A stretch of DNA of 44,769 nt. Origin: JAAETI01 sp965368515. GTDB taxonomy: Bacteria; Actinomycetota; Acidimicrobiia; Spongiisociales; UBA5794. Position numbers and translations under genes: made by a program. The DNA lies in contig CBDUNF010000003.1 of the NCBI GenBank assembly GCA_965368515.1, positions 1 to 44,769 of the forward strand, written 5' to 3'. The notes below the pieces were generated by a model that did not search any database, was not told the origin of the DNA, and saw nothing but the letters and a program-made list of their open reading frames with translations. Position 1 is the first letter of the stretch. Every line of letters starts with the position of its first letter. This document shows, piece after piece, positions 32,078 through 40,402 of this stretch.

Positions 32078-33082
32078 ATGAACGTCCTCCGAACAGATGT
32101 TCAACAGAATCTGGCGGGGTTGCCGTCGGGAGTTTCAGAGGCGGACTACCGGCTCTGTGTCCGAGCTGCGATGCTGTATTACCAGGCAGGCCTTACCCAG
32201 AACGAAATCGGCGAGCAGCTGGGCTACTCCCGCATCAAGATCAATAGGGTCCTGAGTCTCGCTCGCACTTCCGGGATCTTGGAGATCCAGGTCAAGGTCC
32301 CTCCCGATTGGCACATCGAGTTGGAGACCAGCCTGATCCGTGAATTCGGCCTGCGCGATGCTGTGGTTGTCACGGCCGAGCAATCCGGGCGGTCCCTCGA
32401 ATCCGTGCTTGCTGAAGGTGCGGCCGGGTTTCTGTCAGGCCAGCTCCAACCAGGCATGCGCGTGGGGCTTGGCATTGGTCGAACAATCGCCCACCTCCCA
32501 GAACGCTTTCGGCCCGATCGCCATGTTGATTGTGCCTTCATCGAACTCATCGGGGCGGCATACAACAGGGATTGGGCGAGATTCGACGTCACGTCGAAGA
32601 TGGCAGAACTCGCTGGAGGAACTAGGGAGGCGCTGCAGGTCCCCGGATTCATCACTGATCCGGACCTCAGTACTCGTCTTGCCCGGGAGCCTGCCGTCGC
32701 CGCAACGCTCGATCGCGCTCGCGGGTCCGACATGATGCTGCAAAGCGTCGGCCCGGTCGACACCACAGCCATCCTCTTTCAATACGGTATTCTCGCCGCC
32801 GATGATCTCGAAGATCTGCGAGCGCGCGGCGCGGTGGGTGACGCTCTCGGTTACTACTACGACATCGATGGCAACCACGTCAAGTCGCTGAGTGATTCGA
32901 ATCTGATCGGAATCAAGCTCGAGGATCTGCGCCACGTTCCATGGAGTGTCCTCGTGGCCGGAGGCAAGCCGAAGGTCCCACCAATCGTGGGCGGTCTGCG
33001 CGGTGGCTATTTCAACACTCTCGTGACCGACGACGTAACCGCAAAGATGCTCATTGACTTCGTAGAGGAGCTCGACAGATGA
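32078..33082 (+). CDS. SorC/DeoR-type sugar-binding transcriptional regulator
   Basis: A 334-residue regulator: the HTH is in YYQAGLTQNEIGEQLGYSRIKINRVLSLAR (about residues 27-56), then a sugar-phosphate-binding domain of the SorC family with VGLGIGRTIAHLPERF and FIELIGAAYNRDWARFDV. DMMLQSVGPVD and GAVGDALGYYYDIDG are its central effector-site segments, and WSVLVAGGKPKVPPIVGGLRGGYFNTLVTDD its conserved C-terminus. Effectors of this family are phosphorylated sugars, so the inducer may be a product of the downstream DhaKL kinase. The leaderless promoter 32043-32071 and the ATGA overlap with the next gene make it the head of the operon. Confidence 0.93.
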   Translation: MNVLRTDVQQNLAGLPSGVSEADYRLCVRAAMLYYQAGLTQNEIGEQLGYSRIKINRVLSLARTSGILEIQVKVPPDWHIELETSLIREFGLRDAVVVTAEQSGRSLESVLAEGAAGFLSGQLQPGMRVGLGIGRTIAHLPERFRPDRHVDCAFIELIGAAYNRDWARFDVTSKMAELAGGTREALQVPGFITDPDLSTRLAREPAVAATLDRARGSDMMLQSVGPVDTTAILFQYGILAADDLEDLRARGAVGDALGYYYDIDGNHVKSLSDSNLIGIKLEDLRHVPWSVLVAGGKPKVPPIVGGLRGGYFNTLVTDDVTAKMLIDFVEELDR

Positions 33083-33954
33083 GCGCTCGAACCGTCGGCA
33101 TCGAGATCTTCTACTTCATGGATCGCTGGTCCGACGATCAGGCGGCTTACTTCTCCAAAGCGGCCGAATGCGGATACGACGGCGTGGAGATCTCGCTGAT
33201 GCCCCATGTCCTCGCAGACCCACGCCGGATCAGAAGCGAAAGCGCCAAGCACAATCTCTCCGTTTTGTGCAGTACGGGACTCACCCCCGAAACCGACATA
33301 TCCGACCCCGATCCAGCAGTCCGCCGCAGTGGTATCGAGTATCTCAAGAGATGTCTCGATGTAGCGAGCGATCTGAAGAGCCCAATTCTCGGCGGCGTGA
33401 CCTATGCCCCATGGTTTGCGTTTCCTGACGACGACCTCGGCTCCAGACGGCAACGATCGGCCGATTCGCTGCGAGAGGTGGCCGTTGCCGCCGACGCCAT
33501 CGGCGTCACGGTCTGCATGGAAGTCCTCAACCGTTTCGAGACTTTCCTCATCAACACAGTGAGCATGGCTCAGGAGTTCCTCGCCCTCGTTGATCACCCT
33601 GCGGTTCGCATCGAGCTGGACACCTTCCACATGAACATGGAAGAACCCGACCTGGGCGCTGCAATCCGTGATGCCGGGCCGCGACTCGGCCACTTCCAGT
33701 GTGCGGCAAACAACCGGGAGATGCCGGGTAAGGGCCACATCAACTGGGATGAGATTGCGACTGCGCTCGACGACGTCGGCTATGACGGTTGGGTTGTTGT
33801 CGAGACCTTCCCCAACCACAACGTTGAAACAGGTCGGTCAACCCATGCGTTCCGCCCCCTTGCGGGTGATCTCATGGCAGAAGCTGGCGAAGCCGCCGAG
33901 TTTGTGCGCAAGCGCCTCGGTGGAAGCGAACGAAAGACGACCCCGAACAAGTAG
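33079..33954 (+). CDS. Tagatose/psicose 3-epimerase-like sugar isomerase (TIM barrel)
   Basis: A xylose-isomerase-like TIM-barrel enzyme of 291 residues, closest in pattern to D-tagatose/D-psicose 3-epimerases. The Mn/Co site can be read as Glu148 (CMEVLNRFETF), Asp181 with His184 (LDTFHMNMEE), His205 (LGHFQCAANN) and Glu242 (VVETFPN). KGHINWDEI, which ends in the substrate-gating loop, is also conserved. The reaction would be C3 epimerisation or aldose/ketose interconversion of a free sugar. It overlaps the regulator gene by 4 bases and precedes dhaK by 8 bases. The sugar is unknown; other assignments are hydroxypyruvate isomerase-like or erythrulose-type isomerase. Confidence 0.88.
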   Translation: MSARTVGIEIFYFMDRWSDDQAAYFSKAAECGYDGVEISLMPHVLADPRRIRSESAKHNLSVLCSTGLTPETDISDPDPAVRRSGIEYLKRCLDVASDLKSPILGGVTYAPWFAFPDDDLGSRRQRSADSLREVAVAADAIGVTVCMEVLNRFETFLINTVSMAQEFLALVDHPAVRIELDTFHMNMEEPDLGAAIRDAGPRLGHFQCAANNREMPGKGHINWDEIATALDDVGYDGWVVVETFPNHNVETGRSTHAFRPLAGDLMAEAGEAAEFVRKRLGGSERKTTPNK

Positions 33955-33962
33955 GAGGATCT

Positions 33963-34988
33963 GTGCGGACCACGAAGCTGATCAACGATCCCGAGGAGAT
34001 CGTTGCCGACATGCTTGCCGGGTTCGCTGCTGCCTATCCGCACATCATCGCGCTAGAAGATGGACTGATCGTCAGGGCACAGCGCAAGGCCGCCGGCAAG
34101 GTTGGATTGGTCATCGGTAACGGGTCTGGTCATGAGCCAGCCATGATTGGTCTCGTCGGTCCCGGCCTGTTTGACGTAAACGTGCCCGGGCCGATCTTTA
34201 CCGCACCCGGTCCTTCCAAGCTGGCCCAGGGCGTAAAGGCAGCCGATGGCGGGGCGGGCGTTCTGATATGTGTTTCGAACCACTCGGGTGACGTCCTCAA
34301 CGCCGAGTTAGCTCTCGAGGATCTCGAAGATGAAGGGATTACCAACGTTGAGTCGGTGATCCTGTACGACGATGTCGATTCTGCCCCGCGCGGGTCCGAG
34401 CCCGAGCGCCGGGGCTCCGCCGGTCTGTTCTTTGTCTGGAAGATCGTCGGGGCCTACGCCGAGACCGGTGCCACCCTTGCGGAATGCCGGGAGATGGCAG
34501 AGCGGGTACGGGACAACACGAGAACGCTTTCAGCCACGCTTGGGAACTGCTCGCACCCAATCTCCGGCGAACCGATCGGTGACCTCGCCGACGGCGAGAT
34601 GGCCATCGGAGTCGGAGTCCACGGCGAGACCGGCGGTGATGCCGTCACGGTTCCCACCGCAAACGAAGTCGTGGACCTGATGATGCCGACGCTGCTCGAG
34701 GATCTCCCCTACGAAGCCGGTGACGAGGTGTGCGTCCTTGTCAACAACTCTGGTTCGATGACGCTGATGGAACTGTCGATCCTCTATCGCAGGATCGACG
34801 AGGTTCTCGGTGAGCACGGCGTCTCCGTGCATCGGGCGTGGCTCGGGCCATATGCAACCACCCAGGAGTCGGCGGGCTTTGCCATTTCGCTCTGCCGGGT
34901 CGATTCCGAGACCAAAGCCCTCTACGACGCACCAGCGGTTGGTGCCTCTGTCCAGTTCATCGCTCCCAAAACCAAGGACACCCAGTGA
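33963..34988 (+). CDS. dhaK: Dihydroxyacetone-kinase-type subunit DhaK (ketose kinase)
   Basis: Substrate-binding subunit of a dihydroxyacetone/ketose kinase, 341 residues. The active-site His that binds the ketone covalently as a hemiaminal is His220 in GVGVHGETGGD, and the substrate-loop residues VIGNGSGHEPA and NHSGDVLN are present. The GTG at 33963 has the strong GTAGGAGG 5 bases upstream. DhaK homologues act on dihydroxyacetone but also on erythrulose and apulose, so a C4-C5 ketose is possible here given the isomerase and epimerase neighbours. It overlaps dhaL by 4 bases. Confidence 0.92.
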   Translation: MRTTKLINDPEEIVADMLAGFAAAYPHIIALEDGLIVRAQRKAAGKVGLVIGNGSGHEPAMIGLVGPGLFDVNVPGPIFTAPGPSKLAQGVKAADGGAGVLICVSNHSGDVLNAELALEDLEDEGITNVESVILYDDVDSAPRGSEPERRGSAGLFFVWKIVGAYAETGATLAECREMAERVRDNTRTLSATLGNCSHPISGEPIGDLADGEMAIGVGVHGETGGDAVTVPTANEVVDLMMPTLLEDLPYEAGDEVCVLVNNSGSMTLMELSILYRRIDEVLGEHGVSVHRAWLGPYATTQESAGFAISLCRVDSETKALYDAPAVGASVQFIAPKTKDTQ

Positions 34989-35644
34989 CCAACATCGCGA
35001 CGAAGCTCGACGGCAAGGATTGGCGGCGGCTGGTCCTCGCCGCGGCCGAGGCAGTAGATGAGCATGTCGAGGAACTCTCCCGTCTCGACGCAGCAGTAGG
35101 CGATGGGGACCACGGCGTCAACGTCGCCACCGCGATGCGGCATGCCCGCCGCGAGCTGGCCGACAACGCTGAGCCGCTTCCCAGCGAGGTGCTGAAGACG
35201 CTCGCTTCCGGTTTTCTCGACGAGATGGGGGGTGCTGCAGGCGCCCTCTTCGGAAGCCTGTTCAAGGTGGCCGGTCGCACTTTCGGTGACGCCCCGCATA
35301 CTGACTCAGCAGATCTGGCGGATGCGCTGACCGGCGGGGTGGAAACAGTAATGCGCCGTGGCCAGACCAGCCCCGGCGACAAGACCATGGTCGATGCACT
35401 CGTCCCGGCAGCAGCTTCGGCGCGCGATGCAGCGGAAGCGGGTCTGCCCATCGGGGAGGCGCTGGCCGCCGTGGCCGCAGCCGCCCGCAGCGGCGTCGAA
35501 TCTACGACCTCCATGCCTGCGTCCAGAGGTCGGGCCAAGTACGCGGGGGATAAGGCGATTGGTGTGCCCGACGCCGGGGCAACGACCGTGGCAATCATTT
35601 TTGAGGCTTGGGCGGCAACCGCATCGGAGAGGAACGAGGCATGA
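34985..35644 (+). CDS. dhaL: Dihydroxyacetone-kinase-type subunit DhaL (nucleotide-binding)
   Basis: ADP/ATP-Mg subunit paired with DhaK, 219 residues, all-helical. The Mg-binding triple Asp is in LDAAVGDGDHGVNVATAM, the phosphate loop in FLDEMGGAAGALFGS, and the conserved GDKTMVDALVPA and STTSMPASRGRAKYAGDKAIG follow. The GTG start at 34985 is set by the GTGA overlap with dhaK. No DhaM (PTS phosphoryl donor) or fused EI/HPr domain is in the window, so the kinase may use ATP directly, as the split DhaK-DhaL enzymes of some actinobacteria do; this is inference. Confidence 0.93.
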   Translation: MTNIATKLDGKDWRRLVLAAAEAVDEHVEELSRLDAAVGDGDHGVNVATAMRHARRELADNAEPLPSEVLKTLASGFLDEMGGAAGALFGSLFKVAGRTFGDAPHTDSADLADALTGGVETVMRRGQTSPGDKTMVDALVPAAASARDAAEAGLPIGEALAAVAAAARSGVESTTSMPASRGRAKYAGDKAIGVPDAGATTVAIIFEAWAATASERNEA

Positions 35645-37095
35645 CCGACATGAGACCCAATGAAGCAAGGCTTCGCATCGGCTATGTCGGGGTGGCGTTC
35701 GCATCGTATTACGGCATCGAGCTAAATCAGTACGGCAGAGCGATCAGTGGTCTGAGCGGCCTTGCGGATCGGCTCGATTTCGAACTGGTCGCGATCAAGG
35801 ATCCTGTAACCGACATCGAGCTCGCCGAAGCGGCAGCAAGAGAACTGAAGGCGCAGCAGGTCGATTTCCTGATGGTGCAGTTGGCGACGGTCGCCTCCGG
35901 GGAGCTGGTGTTGCCATTTGCCGATGTCGCACCACGGATTGGCATATGGGGCACCCCGGACCCCCACCAGGAAGGTGAGATCAAGCTGCACTCGCTGGTT
36001 TCGGTCAACCACTACGCGTCGATCCTGACCCGCTACCTGCGCGAGGATGCCCCGCCGTACAAGTGGTTCTTCGGGCATGTCGACGACCAGGAGTTCATCG
36101 AGCGTTTCGAGGTCACCGCAAGGTCATTGCGGGCCATCAAGAGGATGTCCACGGCGCGGATCGGATGGATCGGCGGCAACTCGCCCGGGTTCTACAACAT
36201 GAACTTCGAAGAGACTCAGATCAGGTCACGGCTCGGGACCAGGGTTATCGCTCATGAGTTTGGAGAACTGGCGGAGCTAACCGATGCAACCGATCGGGCC
36301 GAAGCCAAGCAGGTCGTAGCCGACCTCACCGCCGCTGCGGCCAATGTGACCGCGGGTGCGGACGGTATGGAAAGAGGCGCTCGCCTCTACCTCGCTCTCA
36401 AGCAGCTTGCGATCACCAACGGTTACTCGGCGTTGGCAGTTCAGTGCTGGCCGAAGTTCCAGGAAATCTTGGGGGTGGCTCCGTGCATGGCGTACAGCTG
36501 GCTCGGTTCCGAGGACGGCTTTGCGGTGTCGTGTGAAGGCGACGTCCCCGGCGCCCTATCGATGCTGCTCCTCAACGAACTCGGCGATCGATCGGGTTCA
36601 TCGACGTTGCTCGACATGACCGCCCTGGACCCGGCAACCAATACGATGTTGATGTGGCACTGCGGCGTCAGTCCCCGGCATTTTGCCAATGAGGACGGGA
36701 TCACCTGGATTGACCACCCCACCCTGGGACGAAAGTCGCCAGACGTATACGGCGTTGCCGGAGACCAAGTCTTCGCCCCCCAGGAAACCACGATCACCTA
36801 TGTCGGTGACAACGCCTCGGAGTTGCTGGTGGTCCGTGCCCGTATCGAGGAACACCCCGCCAAAGGTTTCACCGGTACCCGGGGTTGGTTTGGGGGATTT
36901 GAGCTCAATGGGGAGCCGATTGAGCTAGCAGATCTTGTCAACACACTCGTCGTCCGCGGCCACGAGCATCACTATGCGGTTGGTCAGGGCGACTCGAGCG
37001 ACGAGTTGTTGGAAGTTGCAGCCTGGTTAGGCATGCGAACAGTTGAACGCGTCGGCACCGCCCGGCATCTACAGAGACCGGGGGTGAACTGCTGA
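35641..37095 (+). CDS. L-fucose/L-arabinose isomerase-like sugar isomerase
   Basis: A 484-residue protein with the fucose/arabinose isomerase architecture: an N-terminal Rossmann-like domain (RIGYVGVAFASYYG; VDFLMVQLATVASGELV), a middle GIWGTPDPHQEGEIKLHSL region, and the metal centre from the Glu in SCEGDVPGALSML and the Asp in LLDMTALD. The terminal His cluster is in VVRGHEHHYAVGQGD, and WHCG marks the C-terminal domain. The reaction is aldose-ketose isomerisation. ATG 35641 overlaps dhaL by 4 bases. Sequence features do not tell which aldose; arabinose, fucose, ribose or a modified pentose are all possible. Confidence 0.85.
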   Translation: MTDMRPNEARLRIGYVGVAFASYYGIELNQYGRAISGLSGLADRLDFELVAIKDPVTDIELAEAAARELKAQQVDFLMVQLATVASGELVLPFADVAPRIGIWGTPDPHQEGEIKLHSLVSVNHYASILTRYLREDAPPYKWFFGHVDDQEFIERFEVTARSLRAIKRMSTARIGWIGGNSPGFYNMNFEETQIRSRLGTRVIAHEFGELAELTDATDRAEAKQVVADLTAAAANVTAGADGMERGARLYLALKQLAITNGYSALAVQCWPKFQEILGVAPCMAYSWLGSEDGFAVSCEGDVPGALSMLLLNELGDRSGSSTLLDMTALDPATNTMLMWHCGVSPRHFANEDGITWIDHPTLGRKSPDVYGVAGDQVFAPQETTITYVGDNASELLVVRARIEEHPAKGFTGTRGWFGGFELNGEPIELADLVNTLVVRGHEHHYAVGQGDSSDELLEVAAWLGMRTVERVGTARHLQRPGVNC

Positions 37096-37223
37096 CGACG
37101 AAGTGGCCCGGCCGGCGTGACTGCCGGCAGGGATGCGGATGGCGCCTTCAGCCAACGGCTGCAATCGTCCGCCGCGAGAGGATCGGACTCATTCCAGTTC
37201 GAACAAATACGAGGAGAAGGTAT
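37096..37223 (+). promoter_or_regulatory. Gap upstream of the binding-protein gene
   Basis: A 128-base gap splits the operon into an enzyme block and a transporter block. GCCGGC occurs twice with a 6-base spacer (about 37112-37129), giving a possible weak hairpin. GGAGAAGG serves as the ribosome binding site. No clear internal promoter is seen. Confidence 0.3.
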
Positions 37224-38573
37224 ATGACACATCTGAAGGGCAGCAGCTGGCGATGGTTGCTGGCATTGATGGCCTTTGCGCTGATCGTGGCCGCCTGTGG
37301 TGGCGACGATGACGATGACGCAGGGACCACGGAGACAACAGCTGCTGCGACCGAAAATACAGCCGCAGGGACCGAGACGACCGCAGGATCGACAGAAACG
37401 ACTGCTGCGGCTGGCGGTACGCCGGTCGATGCTCCCGGGTTCAGCACCTGGGAAGAGGTCTTGGCGGCTGCTGACGGCACCACGGTGAACTGGTTCATGT
37501 GGGGTGGCTCGGACACAATCAACGCCAACGTTGACAACGACATCGGTGATGCAATCAAGGAACAGTTCAACATCACGCTGAATCGCGTTCCCGCTGATGC
37601 CGCCGACTTTGTCAACAAGGTCCTGGATGAGTCCGCCGCCGGCGTGACCGAGGACGGCACCATCGATCTCATGTGGATCAACGGTGAGAACTTCGCCACG
37701 CTGAAGAACGCTGGACTGCTCTACGGTCCGTGGTCGGAATCACTTCCGAACGCGATCTACGTGCCTTGGGACGATCCTGCCATCGCCAACGACTTTGGTG
37801 AGCCGGTAGAGGGTCTCGAGTCGCCGTGGGGTCATGCCCAGTTCGTCATCGAGTACGACACTGCGTTTGTAGATGCAGCTCCGACCACGTTCGAGGCGTT
37901 GCAGACCTGGGTCCATGAGAACCCCGGCACGTTCACCTACCCGGCGATCCCGGACTTCGTCGGAAGCGTGTTCATCCGCCATCTGTTCTATTGGGCAGCA
38001 GGCGGACCTGAGCCGTTCTTGGGTGAATTCGACCAGGCAGTGTTTGATCAGTACGCACCCGTAGTTTGGGAGTACCTGAACGACCTCGAGCCCGATCTGT
38101 GGCGCGGTGGAGCGACGTACCCCGAAGGTGCAGCAATGGCGGATCTCATGGCCAACACAGAGATCCACTTCAATCTGAGCTACGACCCGGCGCGGGCGTC
38201 GACGAATATCGCTTCGGGTGTCTATCCCGAGTCGATTCGCACGTTCCAGTTCGACACGGGGACGCTCTCCAACAACAACTACGTGGCAATCCCGTTCAAC
38301 GCAGCCAATCCGGCTGGGGCGATGGTGCTTGCCAACTACATCCTCTCACCGGAGTTCCAGCTGATCATGGCTGACCCGGAGCAGTGGGGCTGGTTGGTGC
38401 CGACCGATCCGTCGACATGGCCCGAGGATGCACAAGCAACGCTGGCCAGCTACGGCACGGGTATCGCCACGATCCCGGCTGCCGAACTGACCTCGAAGGC
38501 GCTGCCCGAGCCACAGGGCGAATGGGTGACGGCCATGGAGGCCGGCTGGATCGAGAACGTTCTCGAGAACTAG
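37224..38573 (+). CDS. YnjB-type ABC transporter substrate-binding lipoprotein
   Basis: Extracellular solute-binding lipoprotein of 449 residues. The signal ends in the lipobox IVAAC (Cys25) and a GGDDDDD tail with a Thr/Glu/Ala-rich linker to about residue 65. The mature part matches the YnjB family closely in pattern (TWEEVLAAADGTTVNWFMWGG; TIDLMWINGENFATLKNAGLLYGPW; ESPWGHAQFVIEYD). The family ligand is not established to my knowledge. The Shine-Dalgarno is GGAGAAGG. A hairpin follows the stop codon, as is common behind highly expressed binding proteins. It presumably delivers the operon's substrate to the two permeases. Confidence 0.9.
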   Translation: MTHLKGSSWRWLLALMAFALIVAACGGDDDDDAGTTETTAAATENTAAGTETTAGSTETTAAAGGTPVDAPGFSTWEEVLAAADGTTVNWFMWGGSDTINANVDNDIGDAIKEQFNITLNRVPADAADFVNKVLDESAAGVTEDGTIDLMWINGENFATLKNAGLLYGPWSESLPNAIYVPWDDPAIANDFGEPVEGLESPWGHAQFVIEYDTAFVDAAPTTFEALQTWVHENPGTFTYPAIPDFVGSVFIRHLFYWAAGGPEPFLGEFDQAVFDQYAPVVWEYLNDLEPDLWRGGATYPEGAAMADLMANTEIHFNLSYDPARASTNIASGVYPESIRTFQFDTGTLSNNNYVAIPFNAANPAGAMVLANYILSPEFQLIMADPEQWGWLVPTDPSTWPEDAQATLASYGTGIATIPAAELTSKALPEPQGEWVTAMEAGWIENVLEN

Positions 38574-38584
38574 CCAACACATTG

Positions 38585-38610
38585 TGGGGTGCCTCTGCGG
38601 AGGCACCCCA
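38585..38610 (+). terminator. Intercistronic hairpin after the binding-protein gene
   Basis: TGGGGTGCCTC (38585-38595) and GAGGCACCCCA (38600-38610) form a perfect 11-bp stem closed by TGCG. No T-run follows, so it is more likely an attenuator or an mRNA-stabilising element that raises binding-protein over permease expression than a full terminator. Confidence 0.75.
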
Positions 38611-38628
38611 CCCAAACCTTCCCGGGAG

Positions 38629-39519
38629 GTGAGCGAACTGAGCGAAGTATCTACAAAGCGGCGTATCAAGGAAGCAGTCAAGATCCCTTTGATGCTGACC
38701 CCCGCCGTCGGGCTGATCGTGCTTCTGTTTGGAGGTGGTCTCCTGGTCGGACTAGGCCAGAGCCTTGGCTACTTCCCGGCGATCGGTCTGCGCGATTTCA
38801 CATTTGAGTACTACTTCTCGGTGCTTACCGACAGCAACTTCCTACGGTCCCTCTGGCTTACGTTCCGGATCGCGTTCATCGCAACGGTTCTCTCCAGCGT
38901 TCTGGCCGTCGGGTTTGCGCTAGTGCTCCGGCAGAAGTTCGGGGGCAGCAAACTCGCCACGTTCCTCTTCCAGATACCGATCCCGGTGCCACATCTCGTT
39001 GCGGCCAGCGGCATCATTCTGCTGATCACTCAGAGTGGACTGATTGCCCGGCTCGGCACAGCAATGGGTGTGATAGACGTTCCCGCCGACTTCCCCGCCC
39101 TGGTCTTTGACAAGGCCGGGATCGCCATCATCCTGACCTTCCTGTGGAAGGAGGTCCCATTCGTTGGGTTGGTTGTGCTTGCCATCCTGCAGAGCGTGGG
39201 GCCCCAGTATGAGGAGCAGGCGAGAACACTCGGTGCTAATTCGCGGCAACGATTCTTCTCGGTGCTCTTGCCCCTGATCATGCCGGGGATCATGTCCACC
39301 TCGATCATCATCTTCGCCTTCACCTTCGCCAACTACGAGATCCCCCTCTTATTAGGAGTGAGATTCCCGACGACGTTGCCGGTGGTGGCATACCGCCAAT
39401 ACCAGGACCCCGATCTGGCTCTACGGCCAGAGGCAATGGCGATCAGCATCGTCCTGGCTTTCGTGGCCATCCTCCTGCTGATCGCCTACCGGCGCCTAGC
39501 TAAGTATGCGGTGAGCTGA
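38629..39519 (+). CDS. ABC transporter permease, YnjC-like N-half
   Basis: Membrane subunit of about 296 residues with six helices (first at about residues 20-42, LTPAVGLIVLLFGGGLLVG). The EAA loop that docks the ATPase is EEQARTLGANSRQRFFSVLLP. In E. coli ynjBCD one long permease YnjC carries both halves; here two separate genes do so. The start is uncertain: GTG 38629 gives a natural N-terminus (SELSEVSTKRRIKE), but the GGGAGG overlaps it rather than preceding it at normal spacing. The stop is 1 base from the next ATG. Confidence 0.88.
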   Translation: MSELSEVSTKRRIKEAVKIPLMLTPAVGLIVLLFGGGLLVGLGQSLGYFPAIGLRDFTFEYYFSVLTDSNFLRSLWLTFRIAFIATVLSSVLAVGFALVLRQKFGGSKLATFLFQIPIPVPHLVAASGIILLITQSGLIARLGTAMGVIDVPADFPALVFDKAGIAIILTFLWKEVPFVGLVVLAILQSVGPQYEEQARTLGANSRQRFFSVLLPLIMPGIMSTSIIIFAFTFANYEIPLLLGVRFPTTLPVVAYRQYQDPDLALRPEAMAISIVLAFVAILLLIAYRRLAKYAVS

Positions 39520-39520
39520 C

Positions 39521-40402
39521 ATGACCACTGATACCAAACCCCAAGATCAGCAAGAAGCTCCGAAGGAGTTCGAAGCCAACGTCGACCCGGACTCGCCGGC
39601 TACCCGTTGGGTGCGCCGCCTTGCCGTCAGCTCGATTGTCGTATTCGTCGGTCTACCGATGGTGACGCTCTTCGTCTGGTCGTTTGCTTTCCGCTGGAAC
39701 TTCCCCAACCTGCTTCCCACCGAGTGGGGCATGCGCGCATGGACCTACGTTGCCGACGATTCATCCCGGGTCTTCGAAGGCCTATGGAACAGCACCAAGC
39801 TGGGAGTCCTGGTCACCCTGATGGCAATCATCGTCGGGTTGCCGGCCTCGCGAGCGCTCGGCCAAAACGAGTTCAGGGGCAAGTCGACCGTTGAATGGCT
39901 GCTGATGATGCCGATCATTGTCCCGGCCCTCGTGGCGACGATGGGAATCCATCAGATATTCATCCGGCTCCGTCTCACCGAGACTCTGTTCGGAGTGGCG
40001 CTCGTCCACCTCATACCTTCCATCCCGTACTTCGTGCTGGTGATGGCAAGCGTGTTTGCCAACTACGGCACCGCGTTGGAGGAGACGGCACGGACGCTCG
40101 GTGCCAATCGATACCACGTGTTCCGGTATGTGACGCTGCCCGCGATTTCGTCGGGGCTCGTCGTGGCATCGATGTTCACCTTCCTCATCTCGTGGGGTCA
40201 GTACGTGACCACCCTCCTCATCGGGGGAGGTACGTTCGTGACGTTGCCCCTTGTCTTGTTCCCATTCTTGAGTGGAGGCAACCAATCAAACGCCGCAGCG
40301 ATCAGCCTGGTCTTTGTTGCTCCAGCAGTGATTGCACTTGTAATGACGTCGCGCCAACTCAGCCGCGATTCCAGTGTCATGGGAGGTTTCGGAAAGATAT
40401 GA
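39521..40402 (+). CDS. ABC transporter permease, YnjC-like C-half
   Basis: Second permease subunit, 293 residues, six helices. The EAA motif is EETARTLGANRYHVFRYVTLP, almost the same as in its partner. A 30-residue polar N-terminal extension (TTDTKPQDQQEAPKEFE) precedes TM1. The stop overlaps the ATG of the ATPase gene (ATGA). It forms a heterodimeric channel with the gene at 38629. Confidence 0.9.
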   Translation: MTTDTKPQDQQEAPKEFEANVDPDSPATRWVRRLAVSSIVVFVGLPMVTLFVWSFAFRWNFPNLLPTEWGMRAWTYVADDSSRVFEGLWNSTKLGVLVTLMAIIVGLPASRALGQNEFRGKSTVEWLLMMPIIVPALVATMGIHQIFIRLRLTETLFGVALVHLIPSIPYFVLVMASVFANYGTALEETARTLGANRYHVFRYVTLPAISSGLVVASMFTFLISWGQYVTTLLIGGGTFVTLPLVLFPFLSGGNQSNAAAISLVFVAPAVIALVMTSRQLSRDSSVMGGFGKI

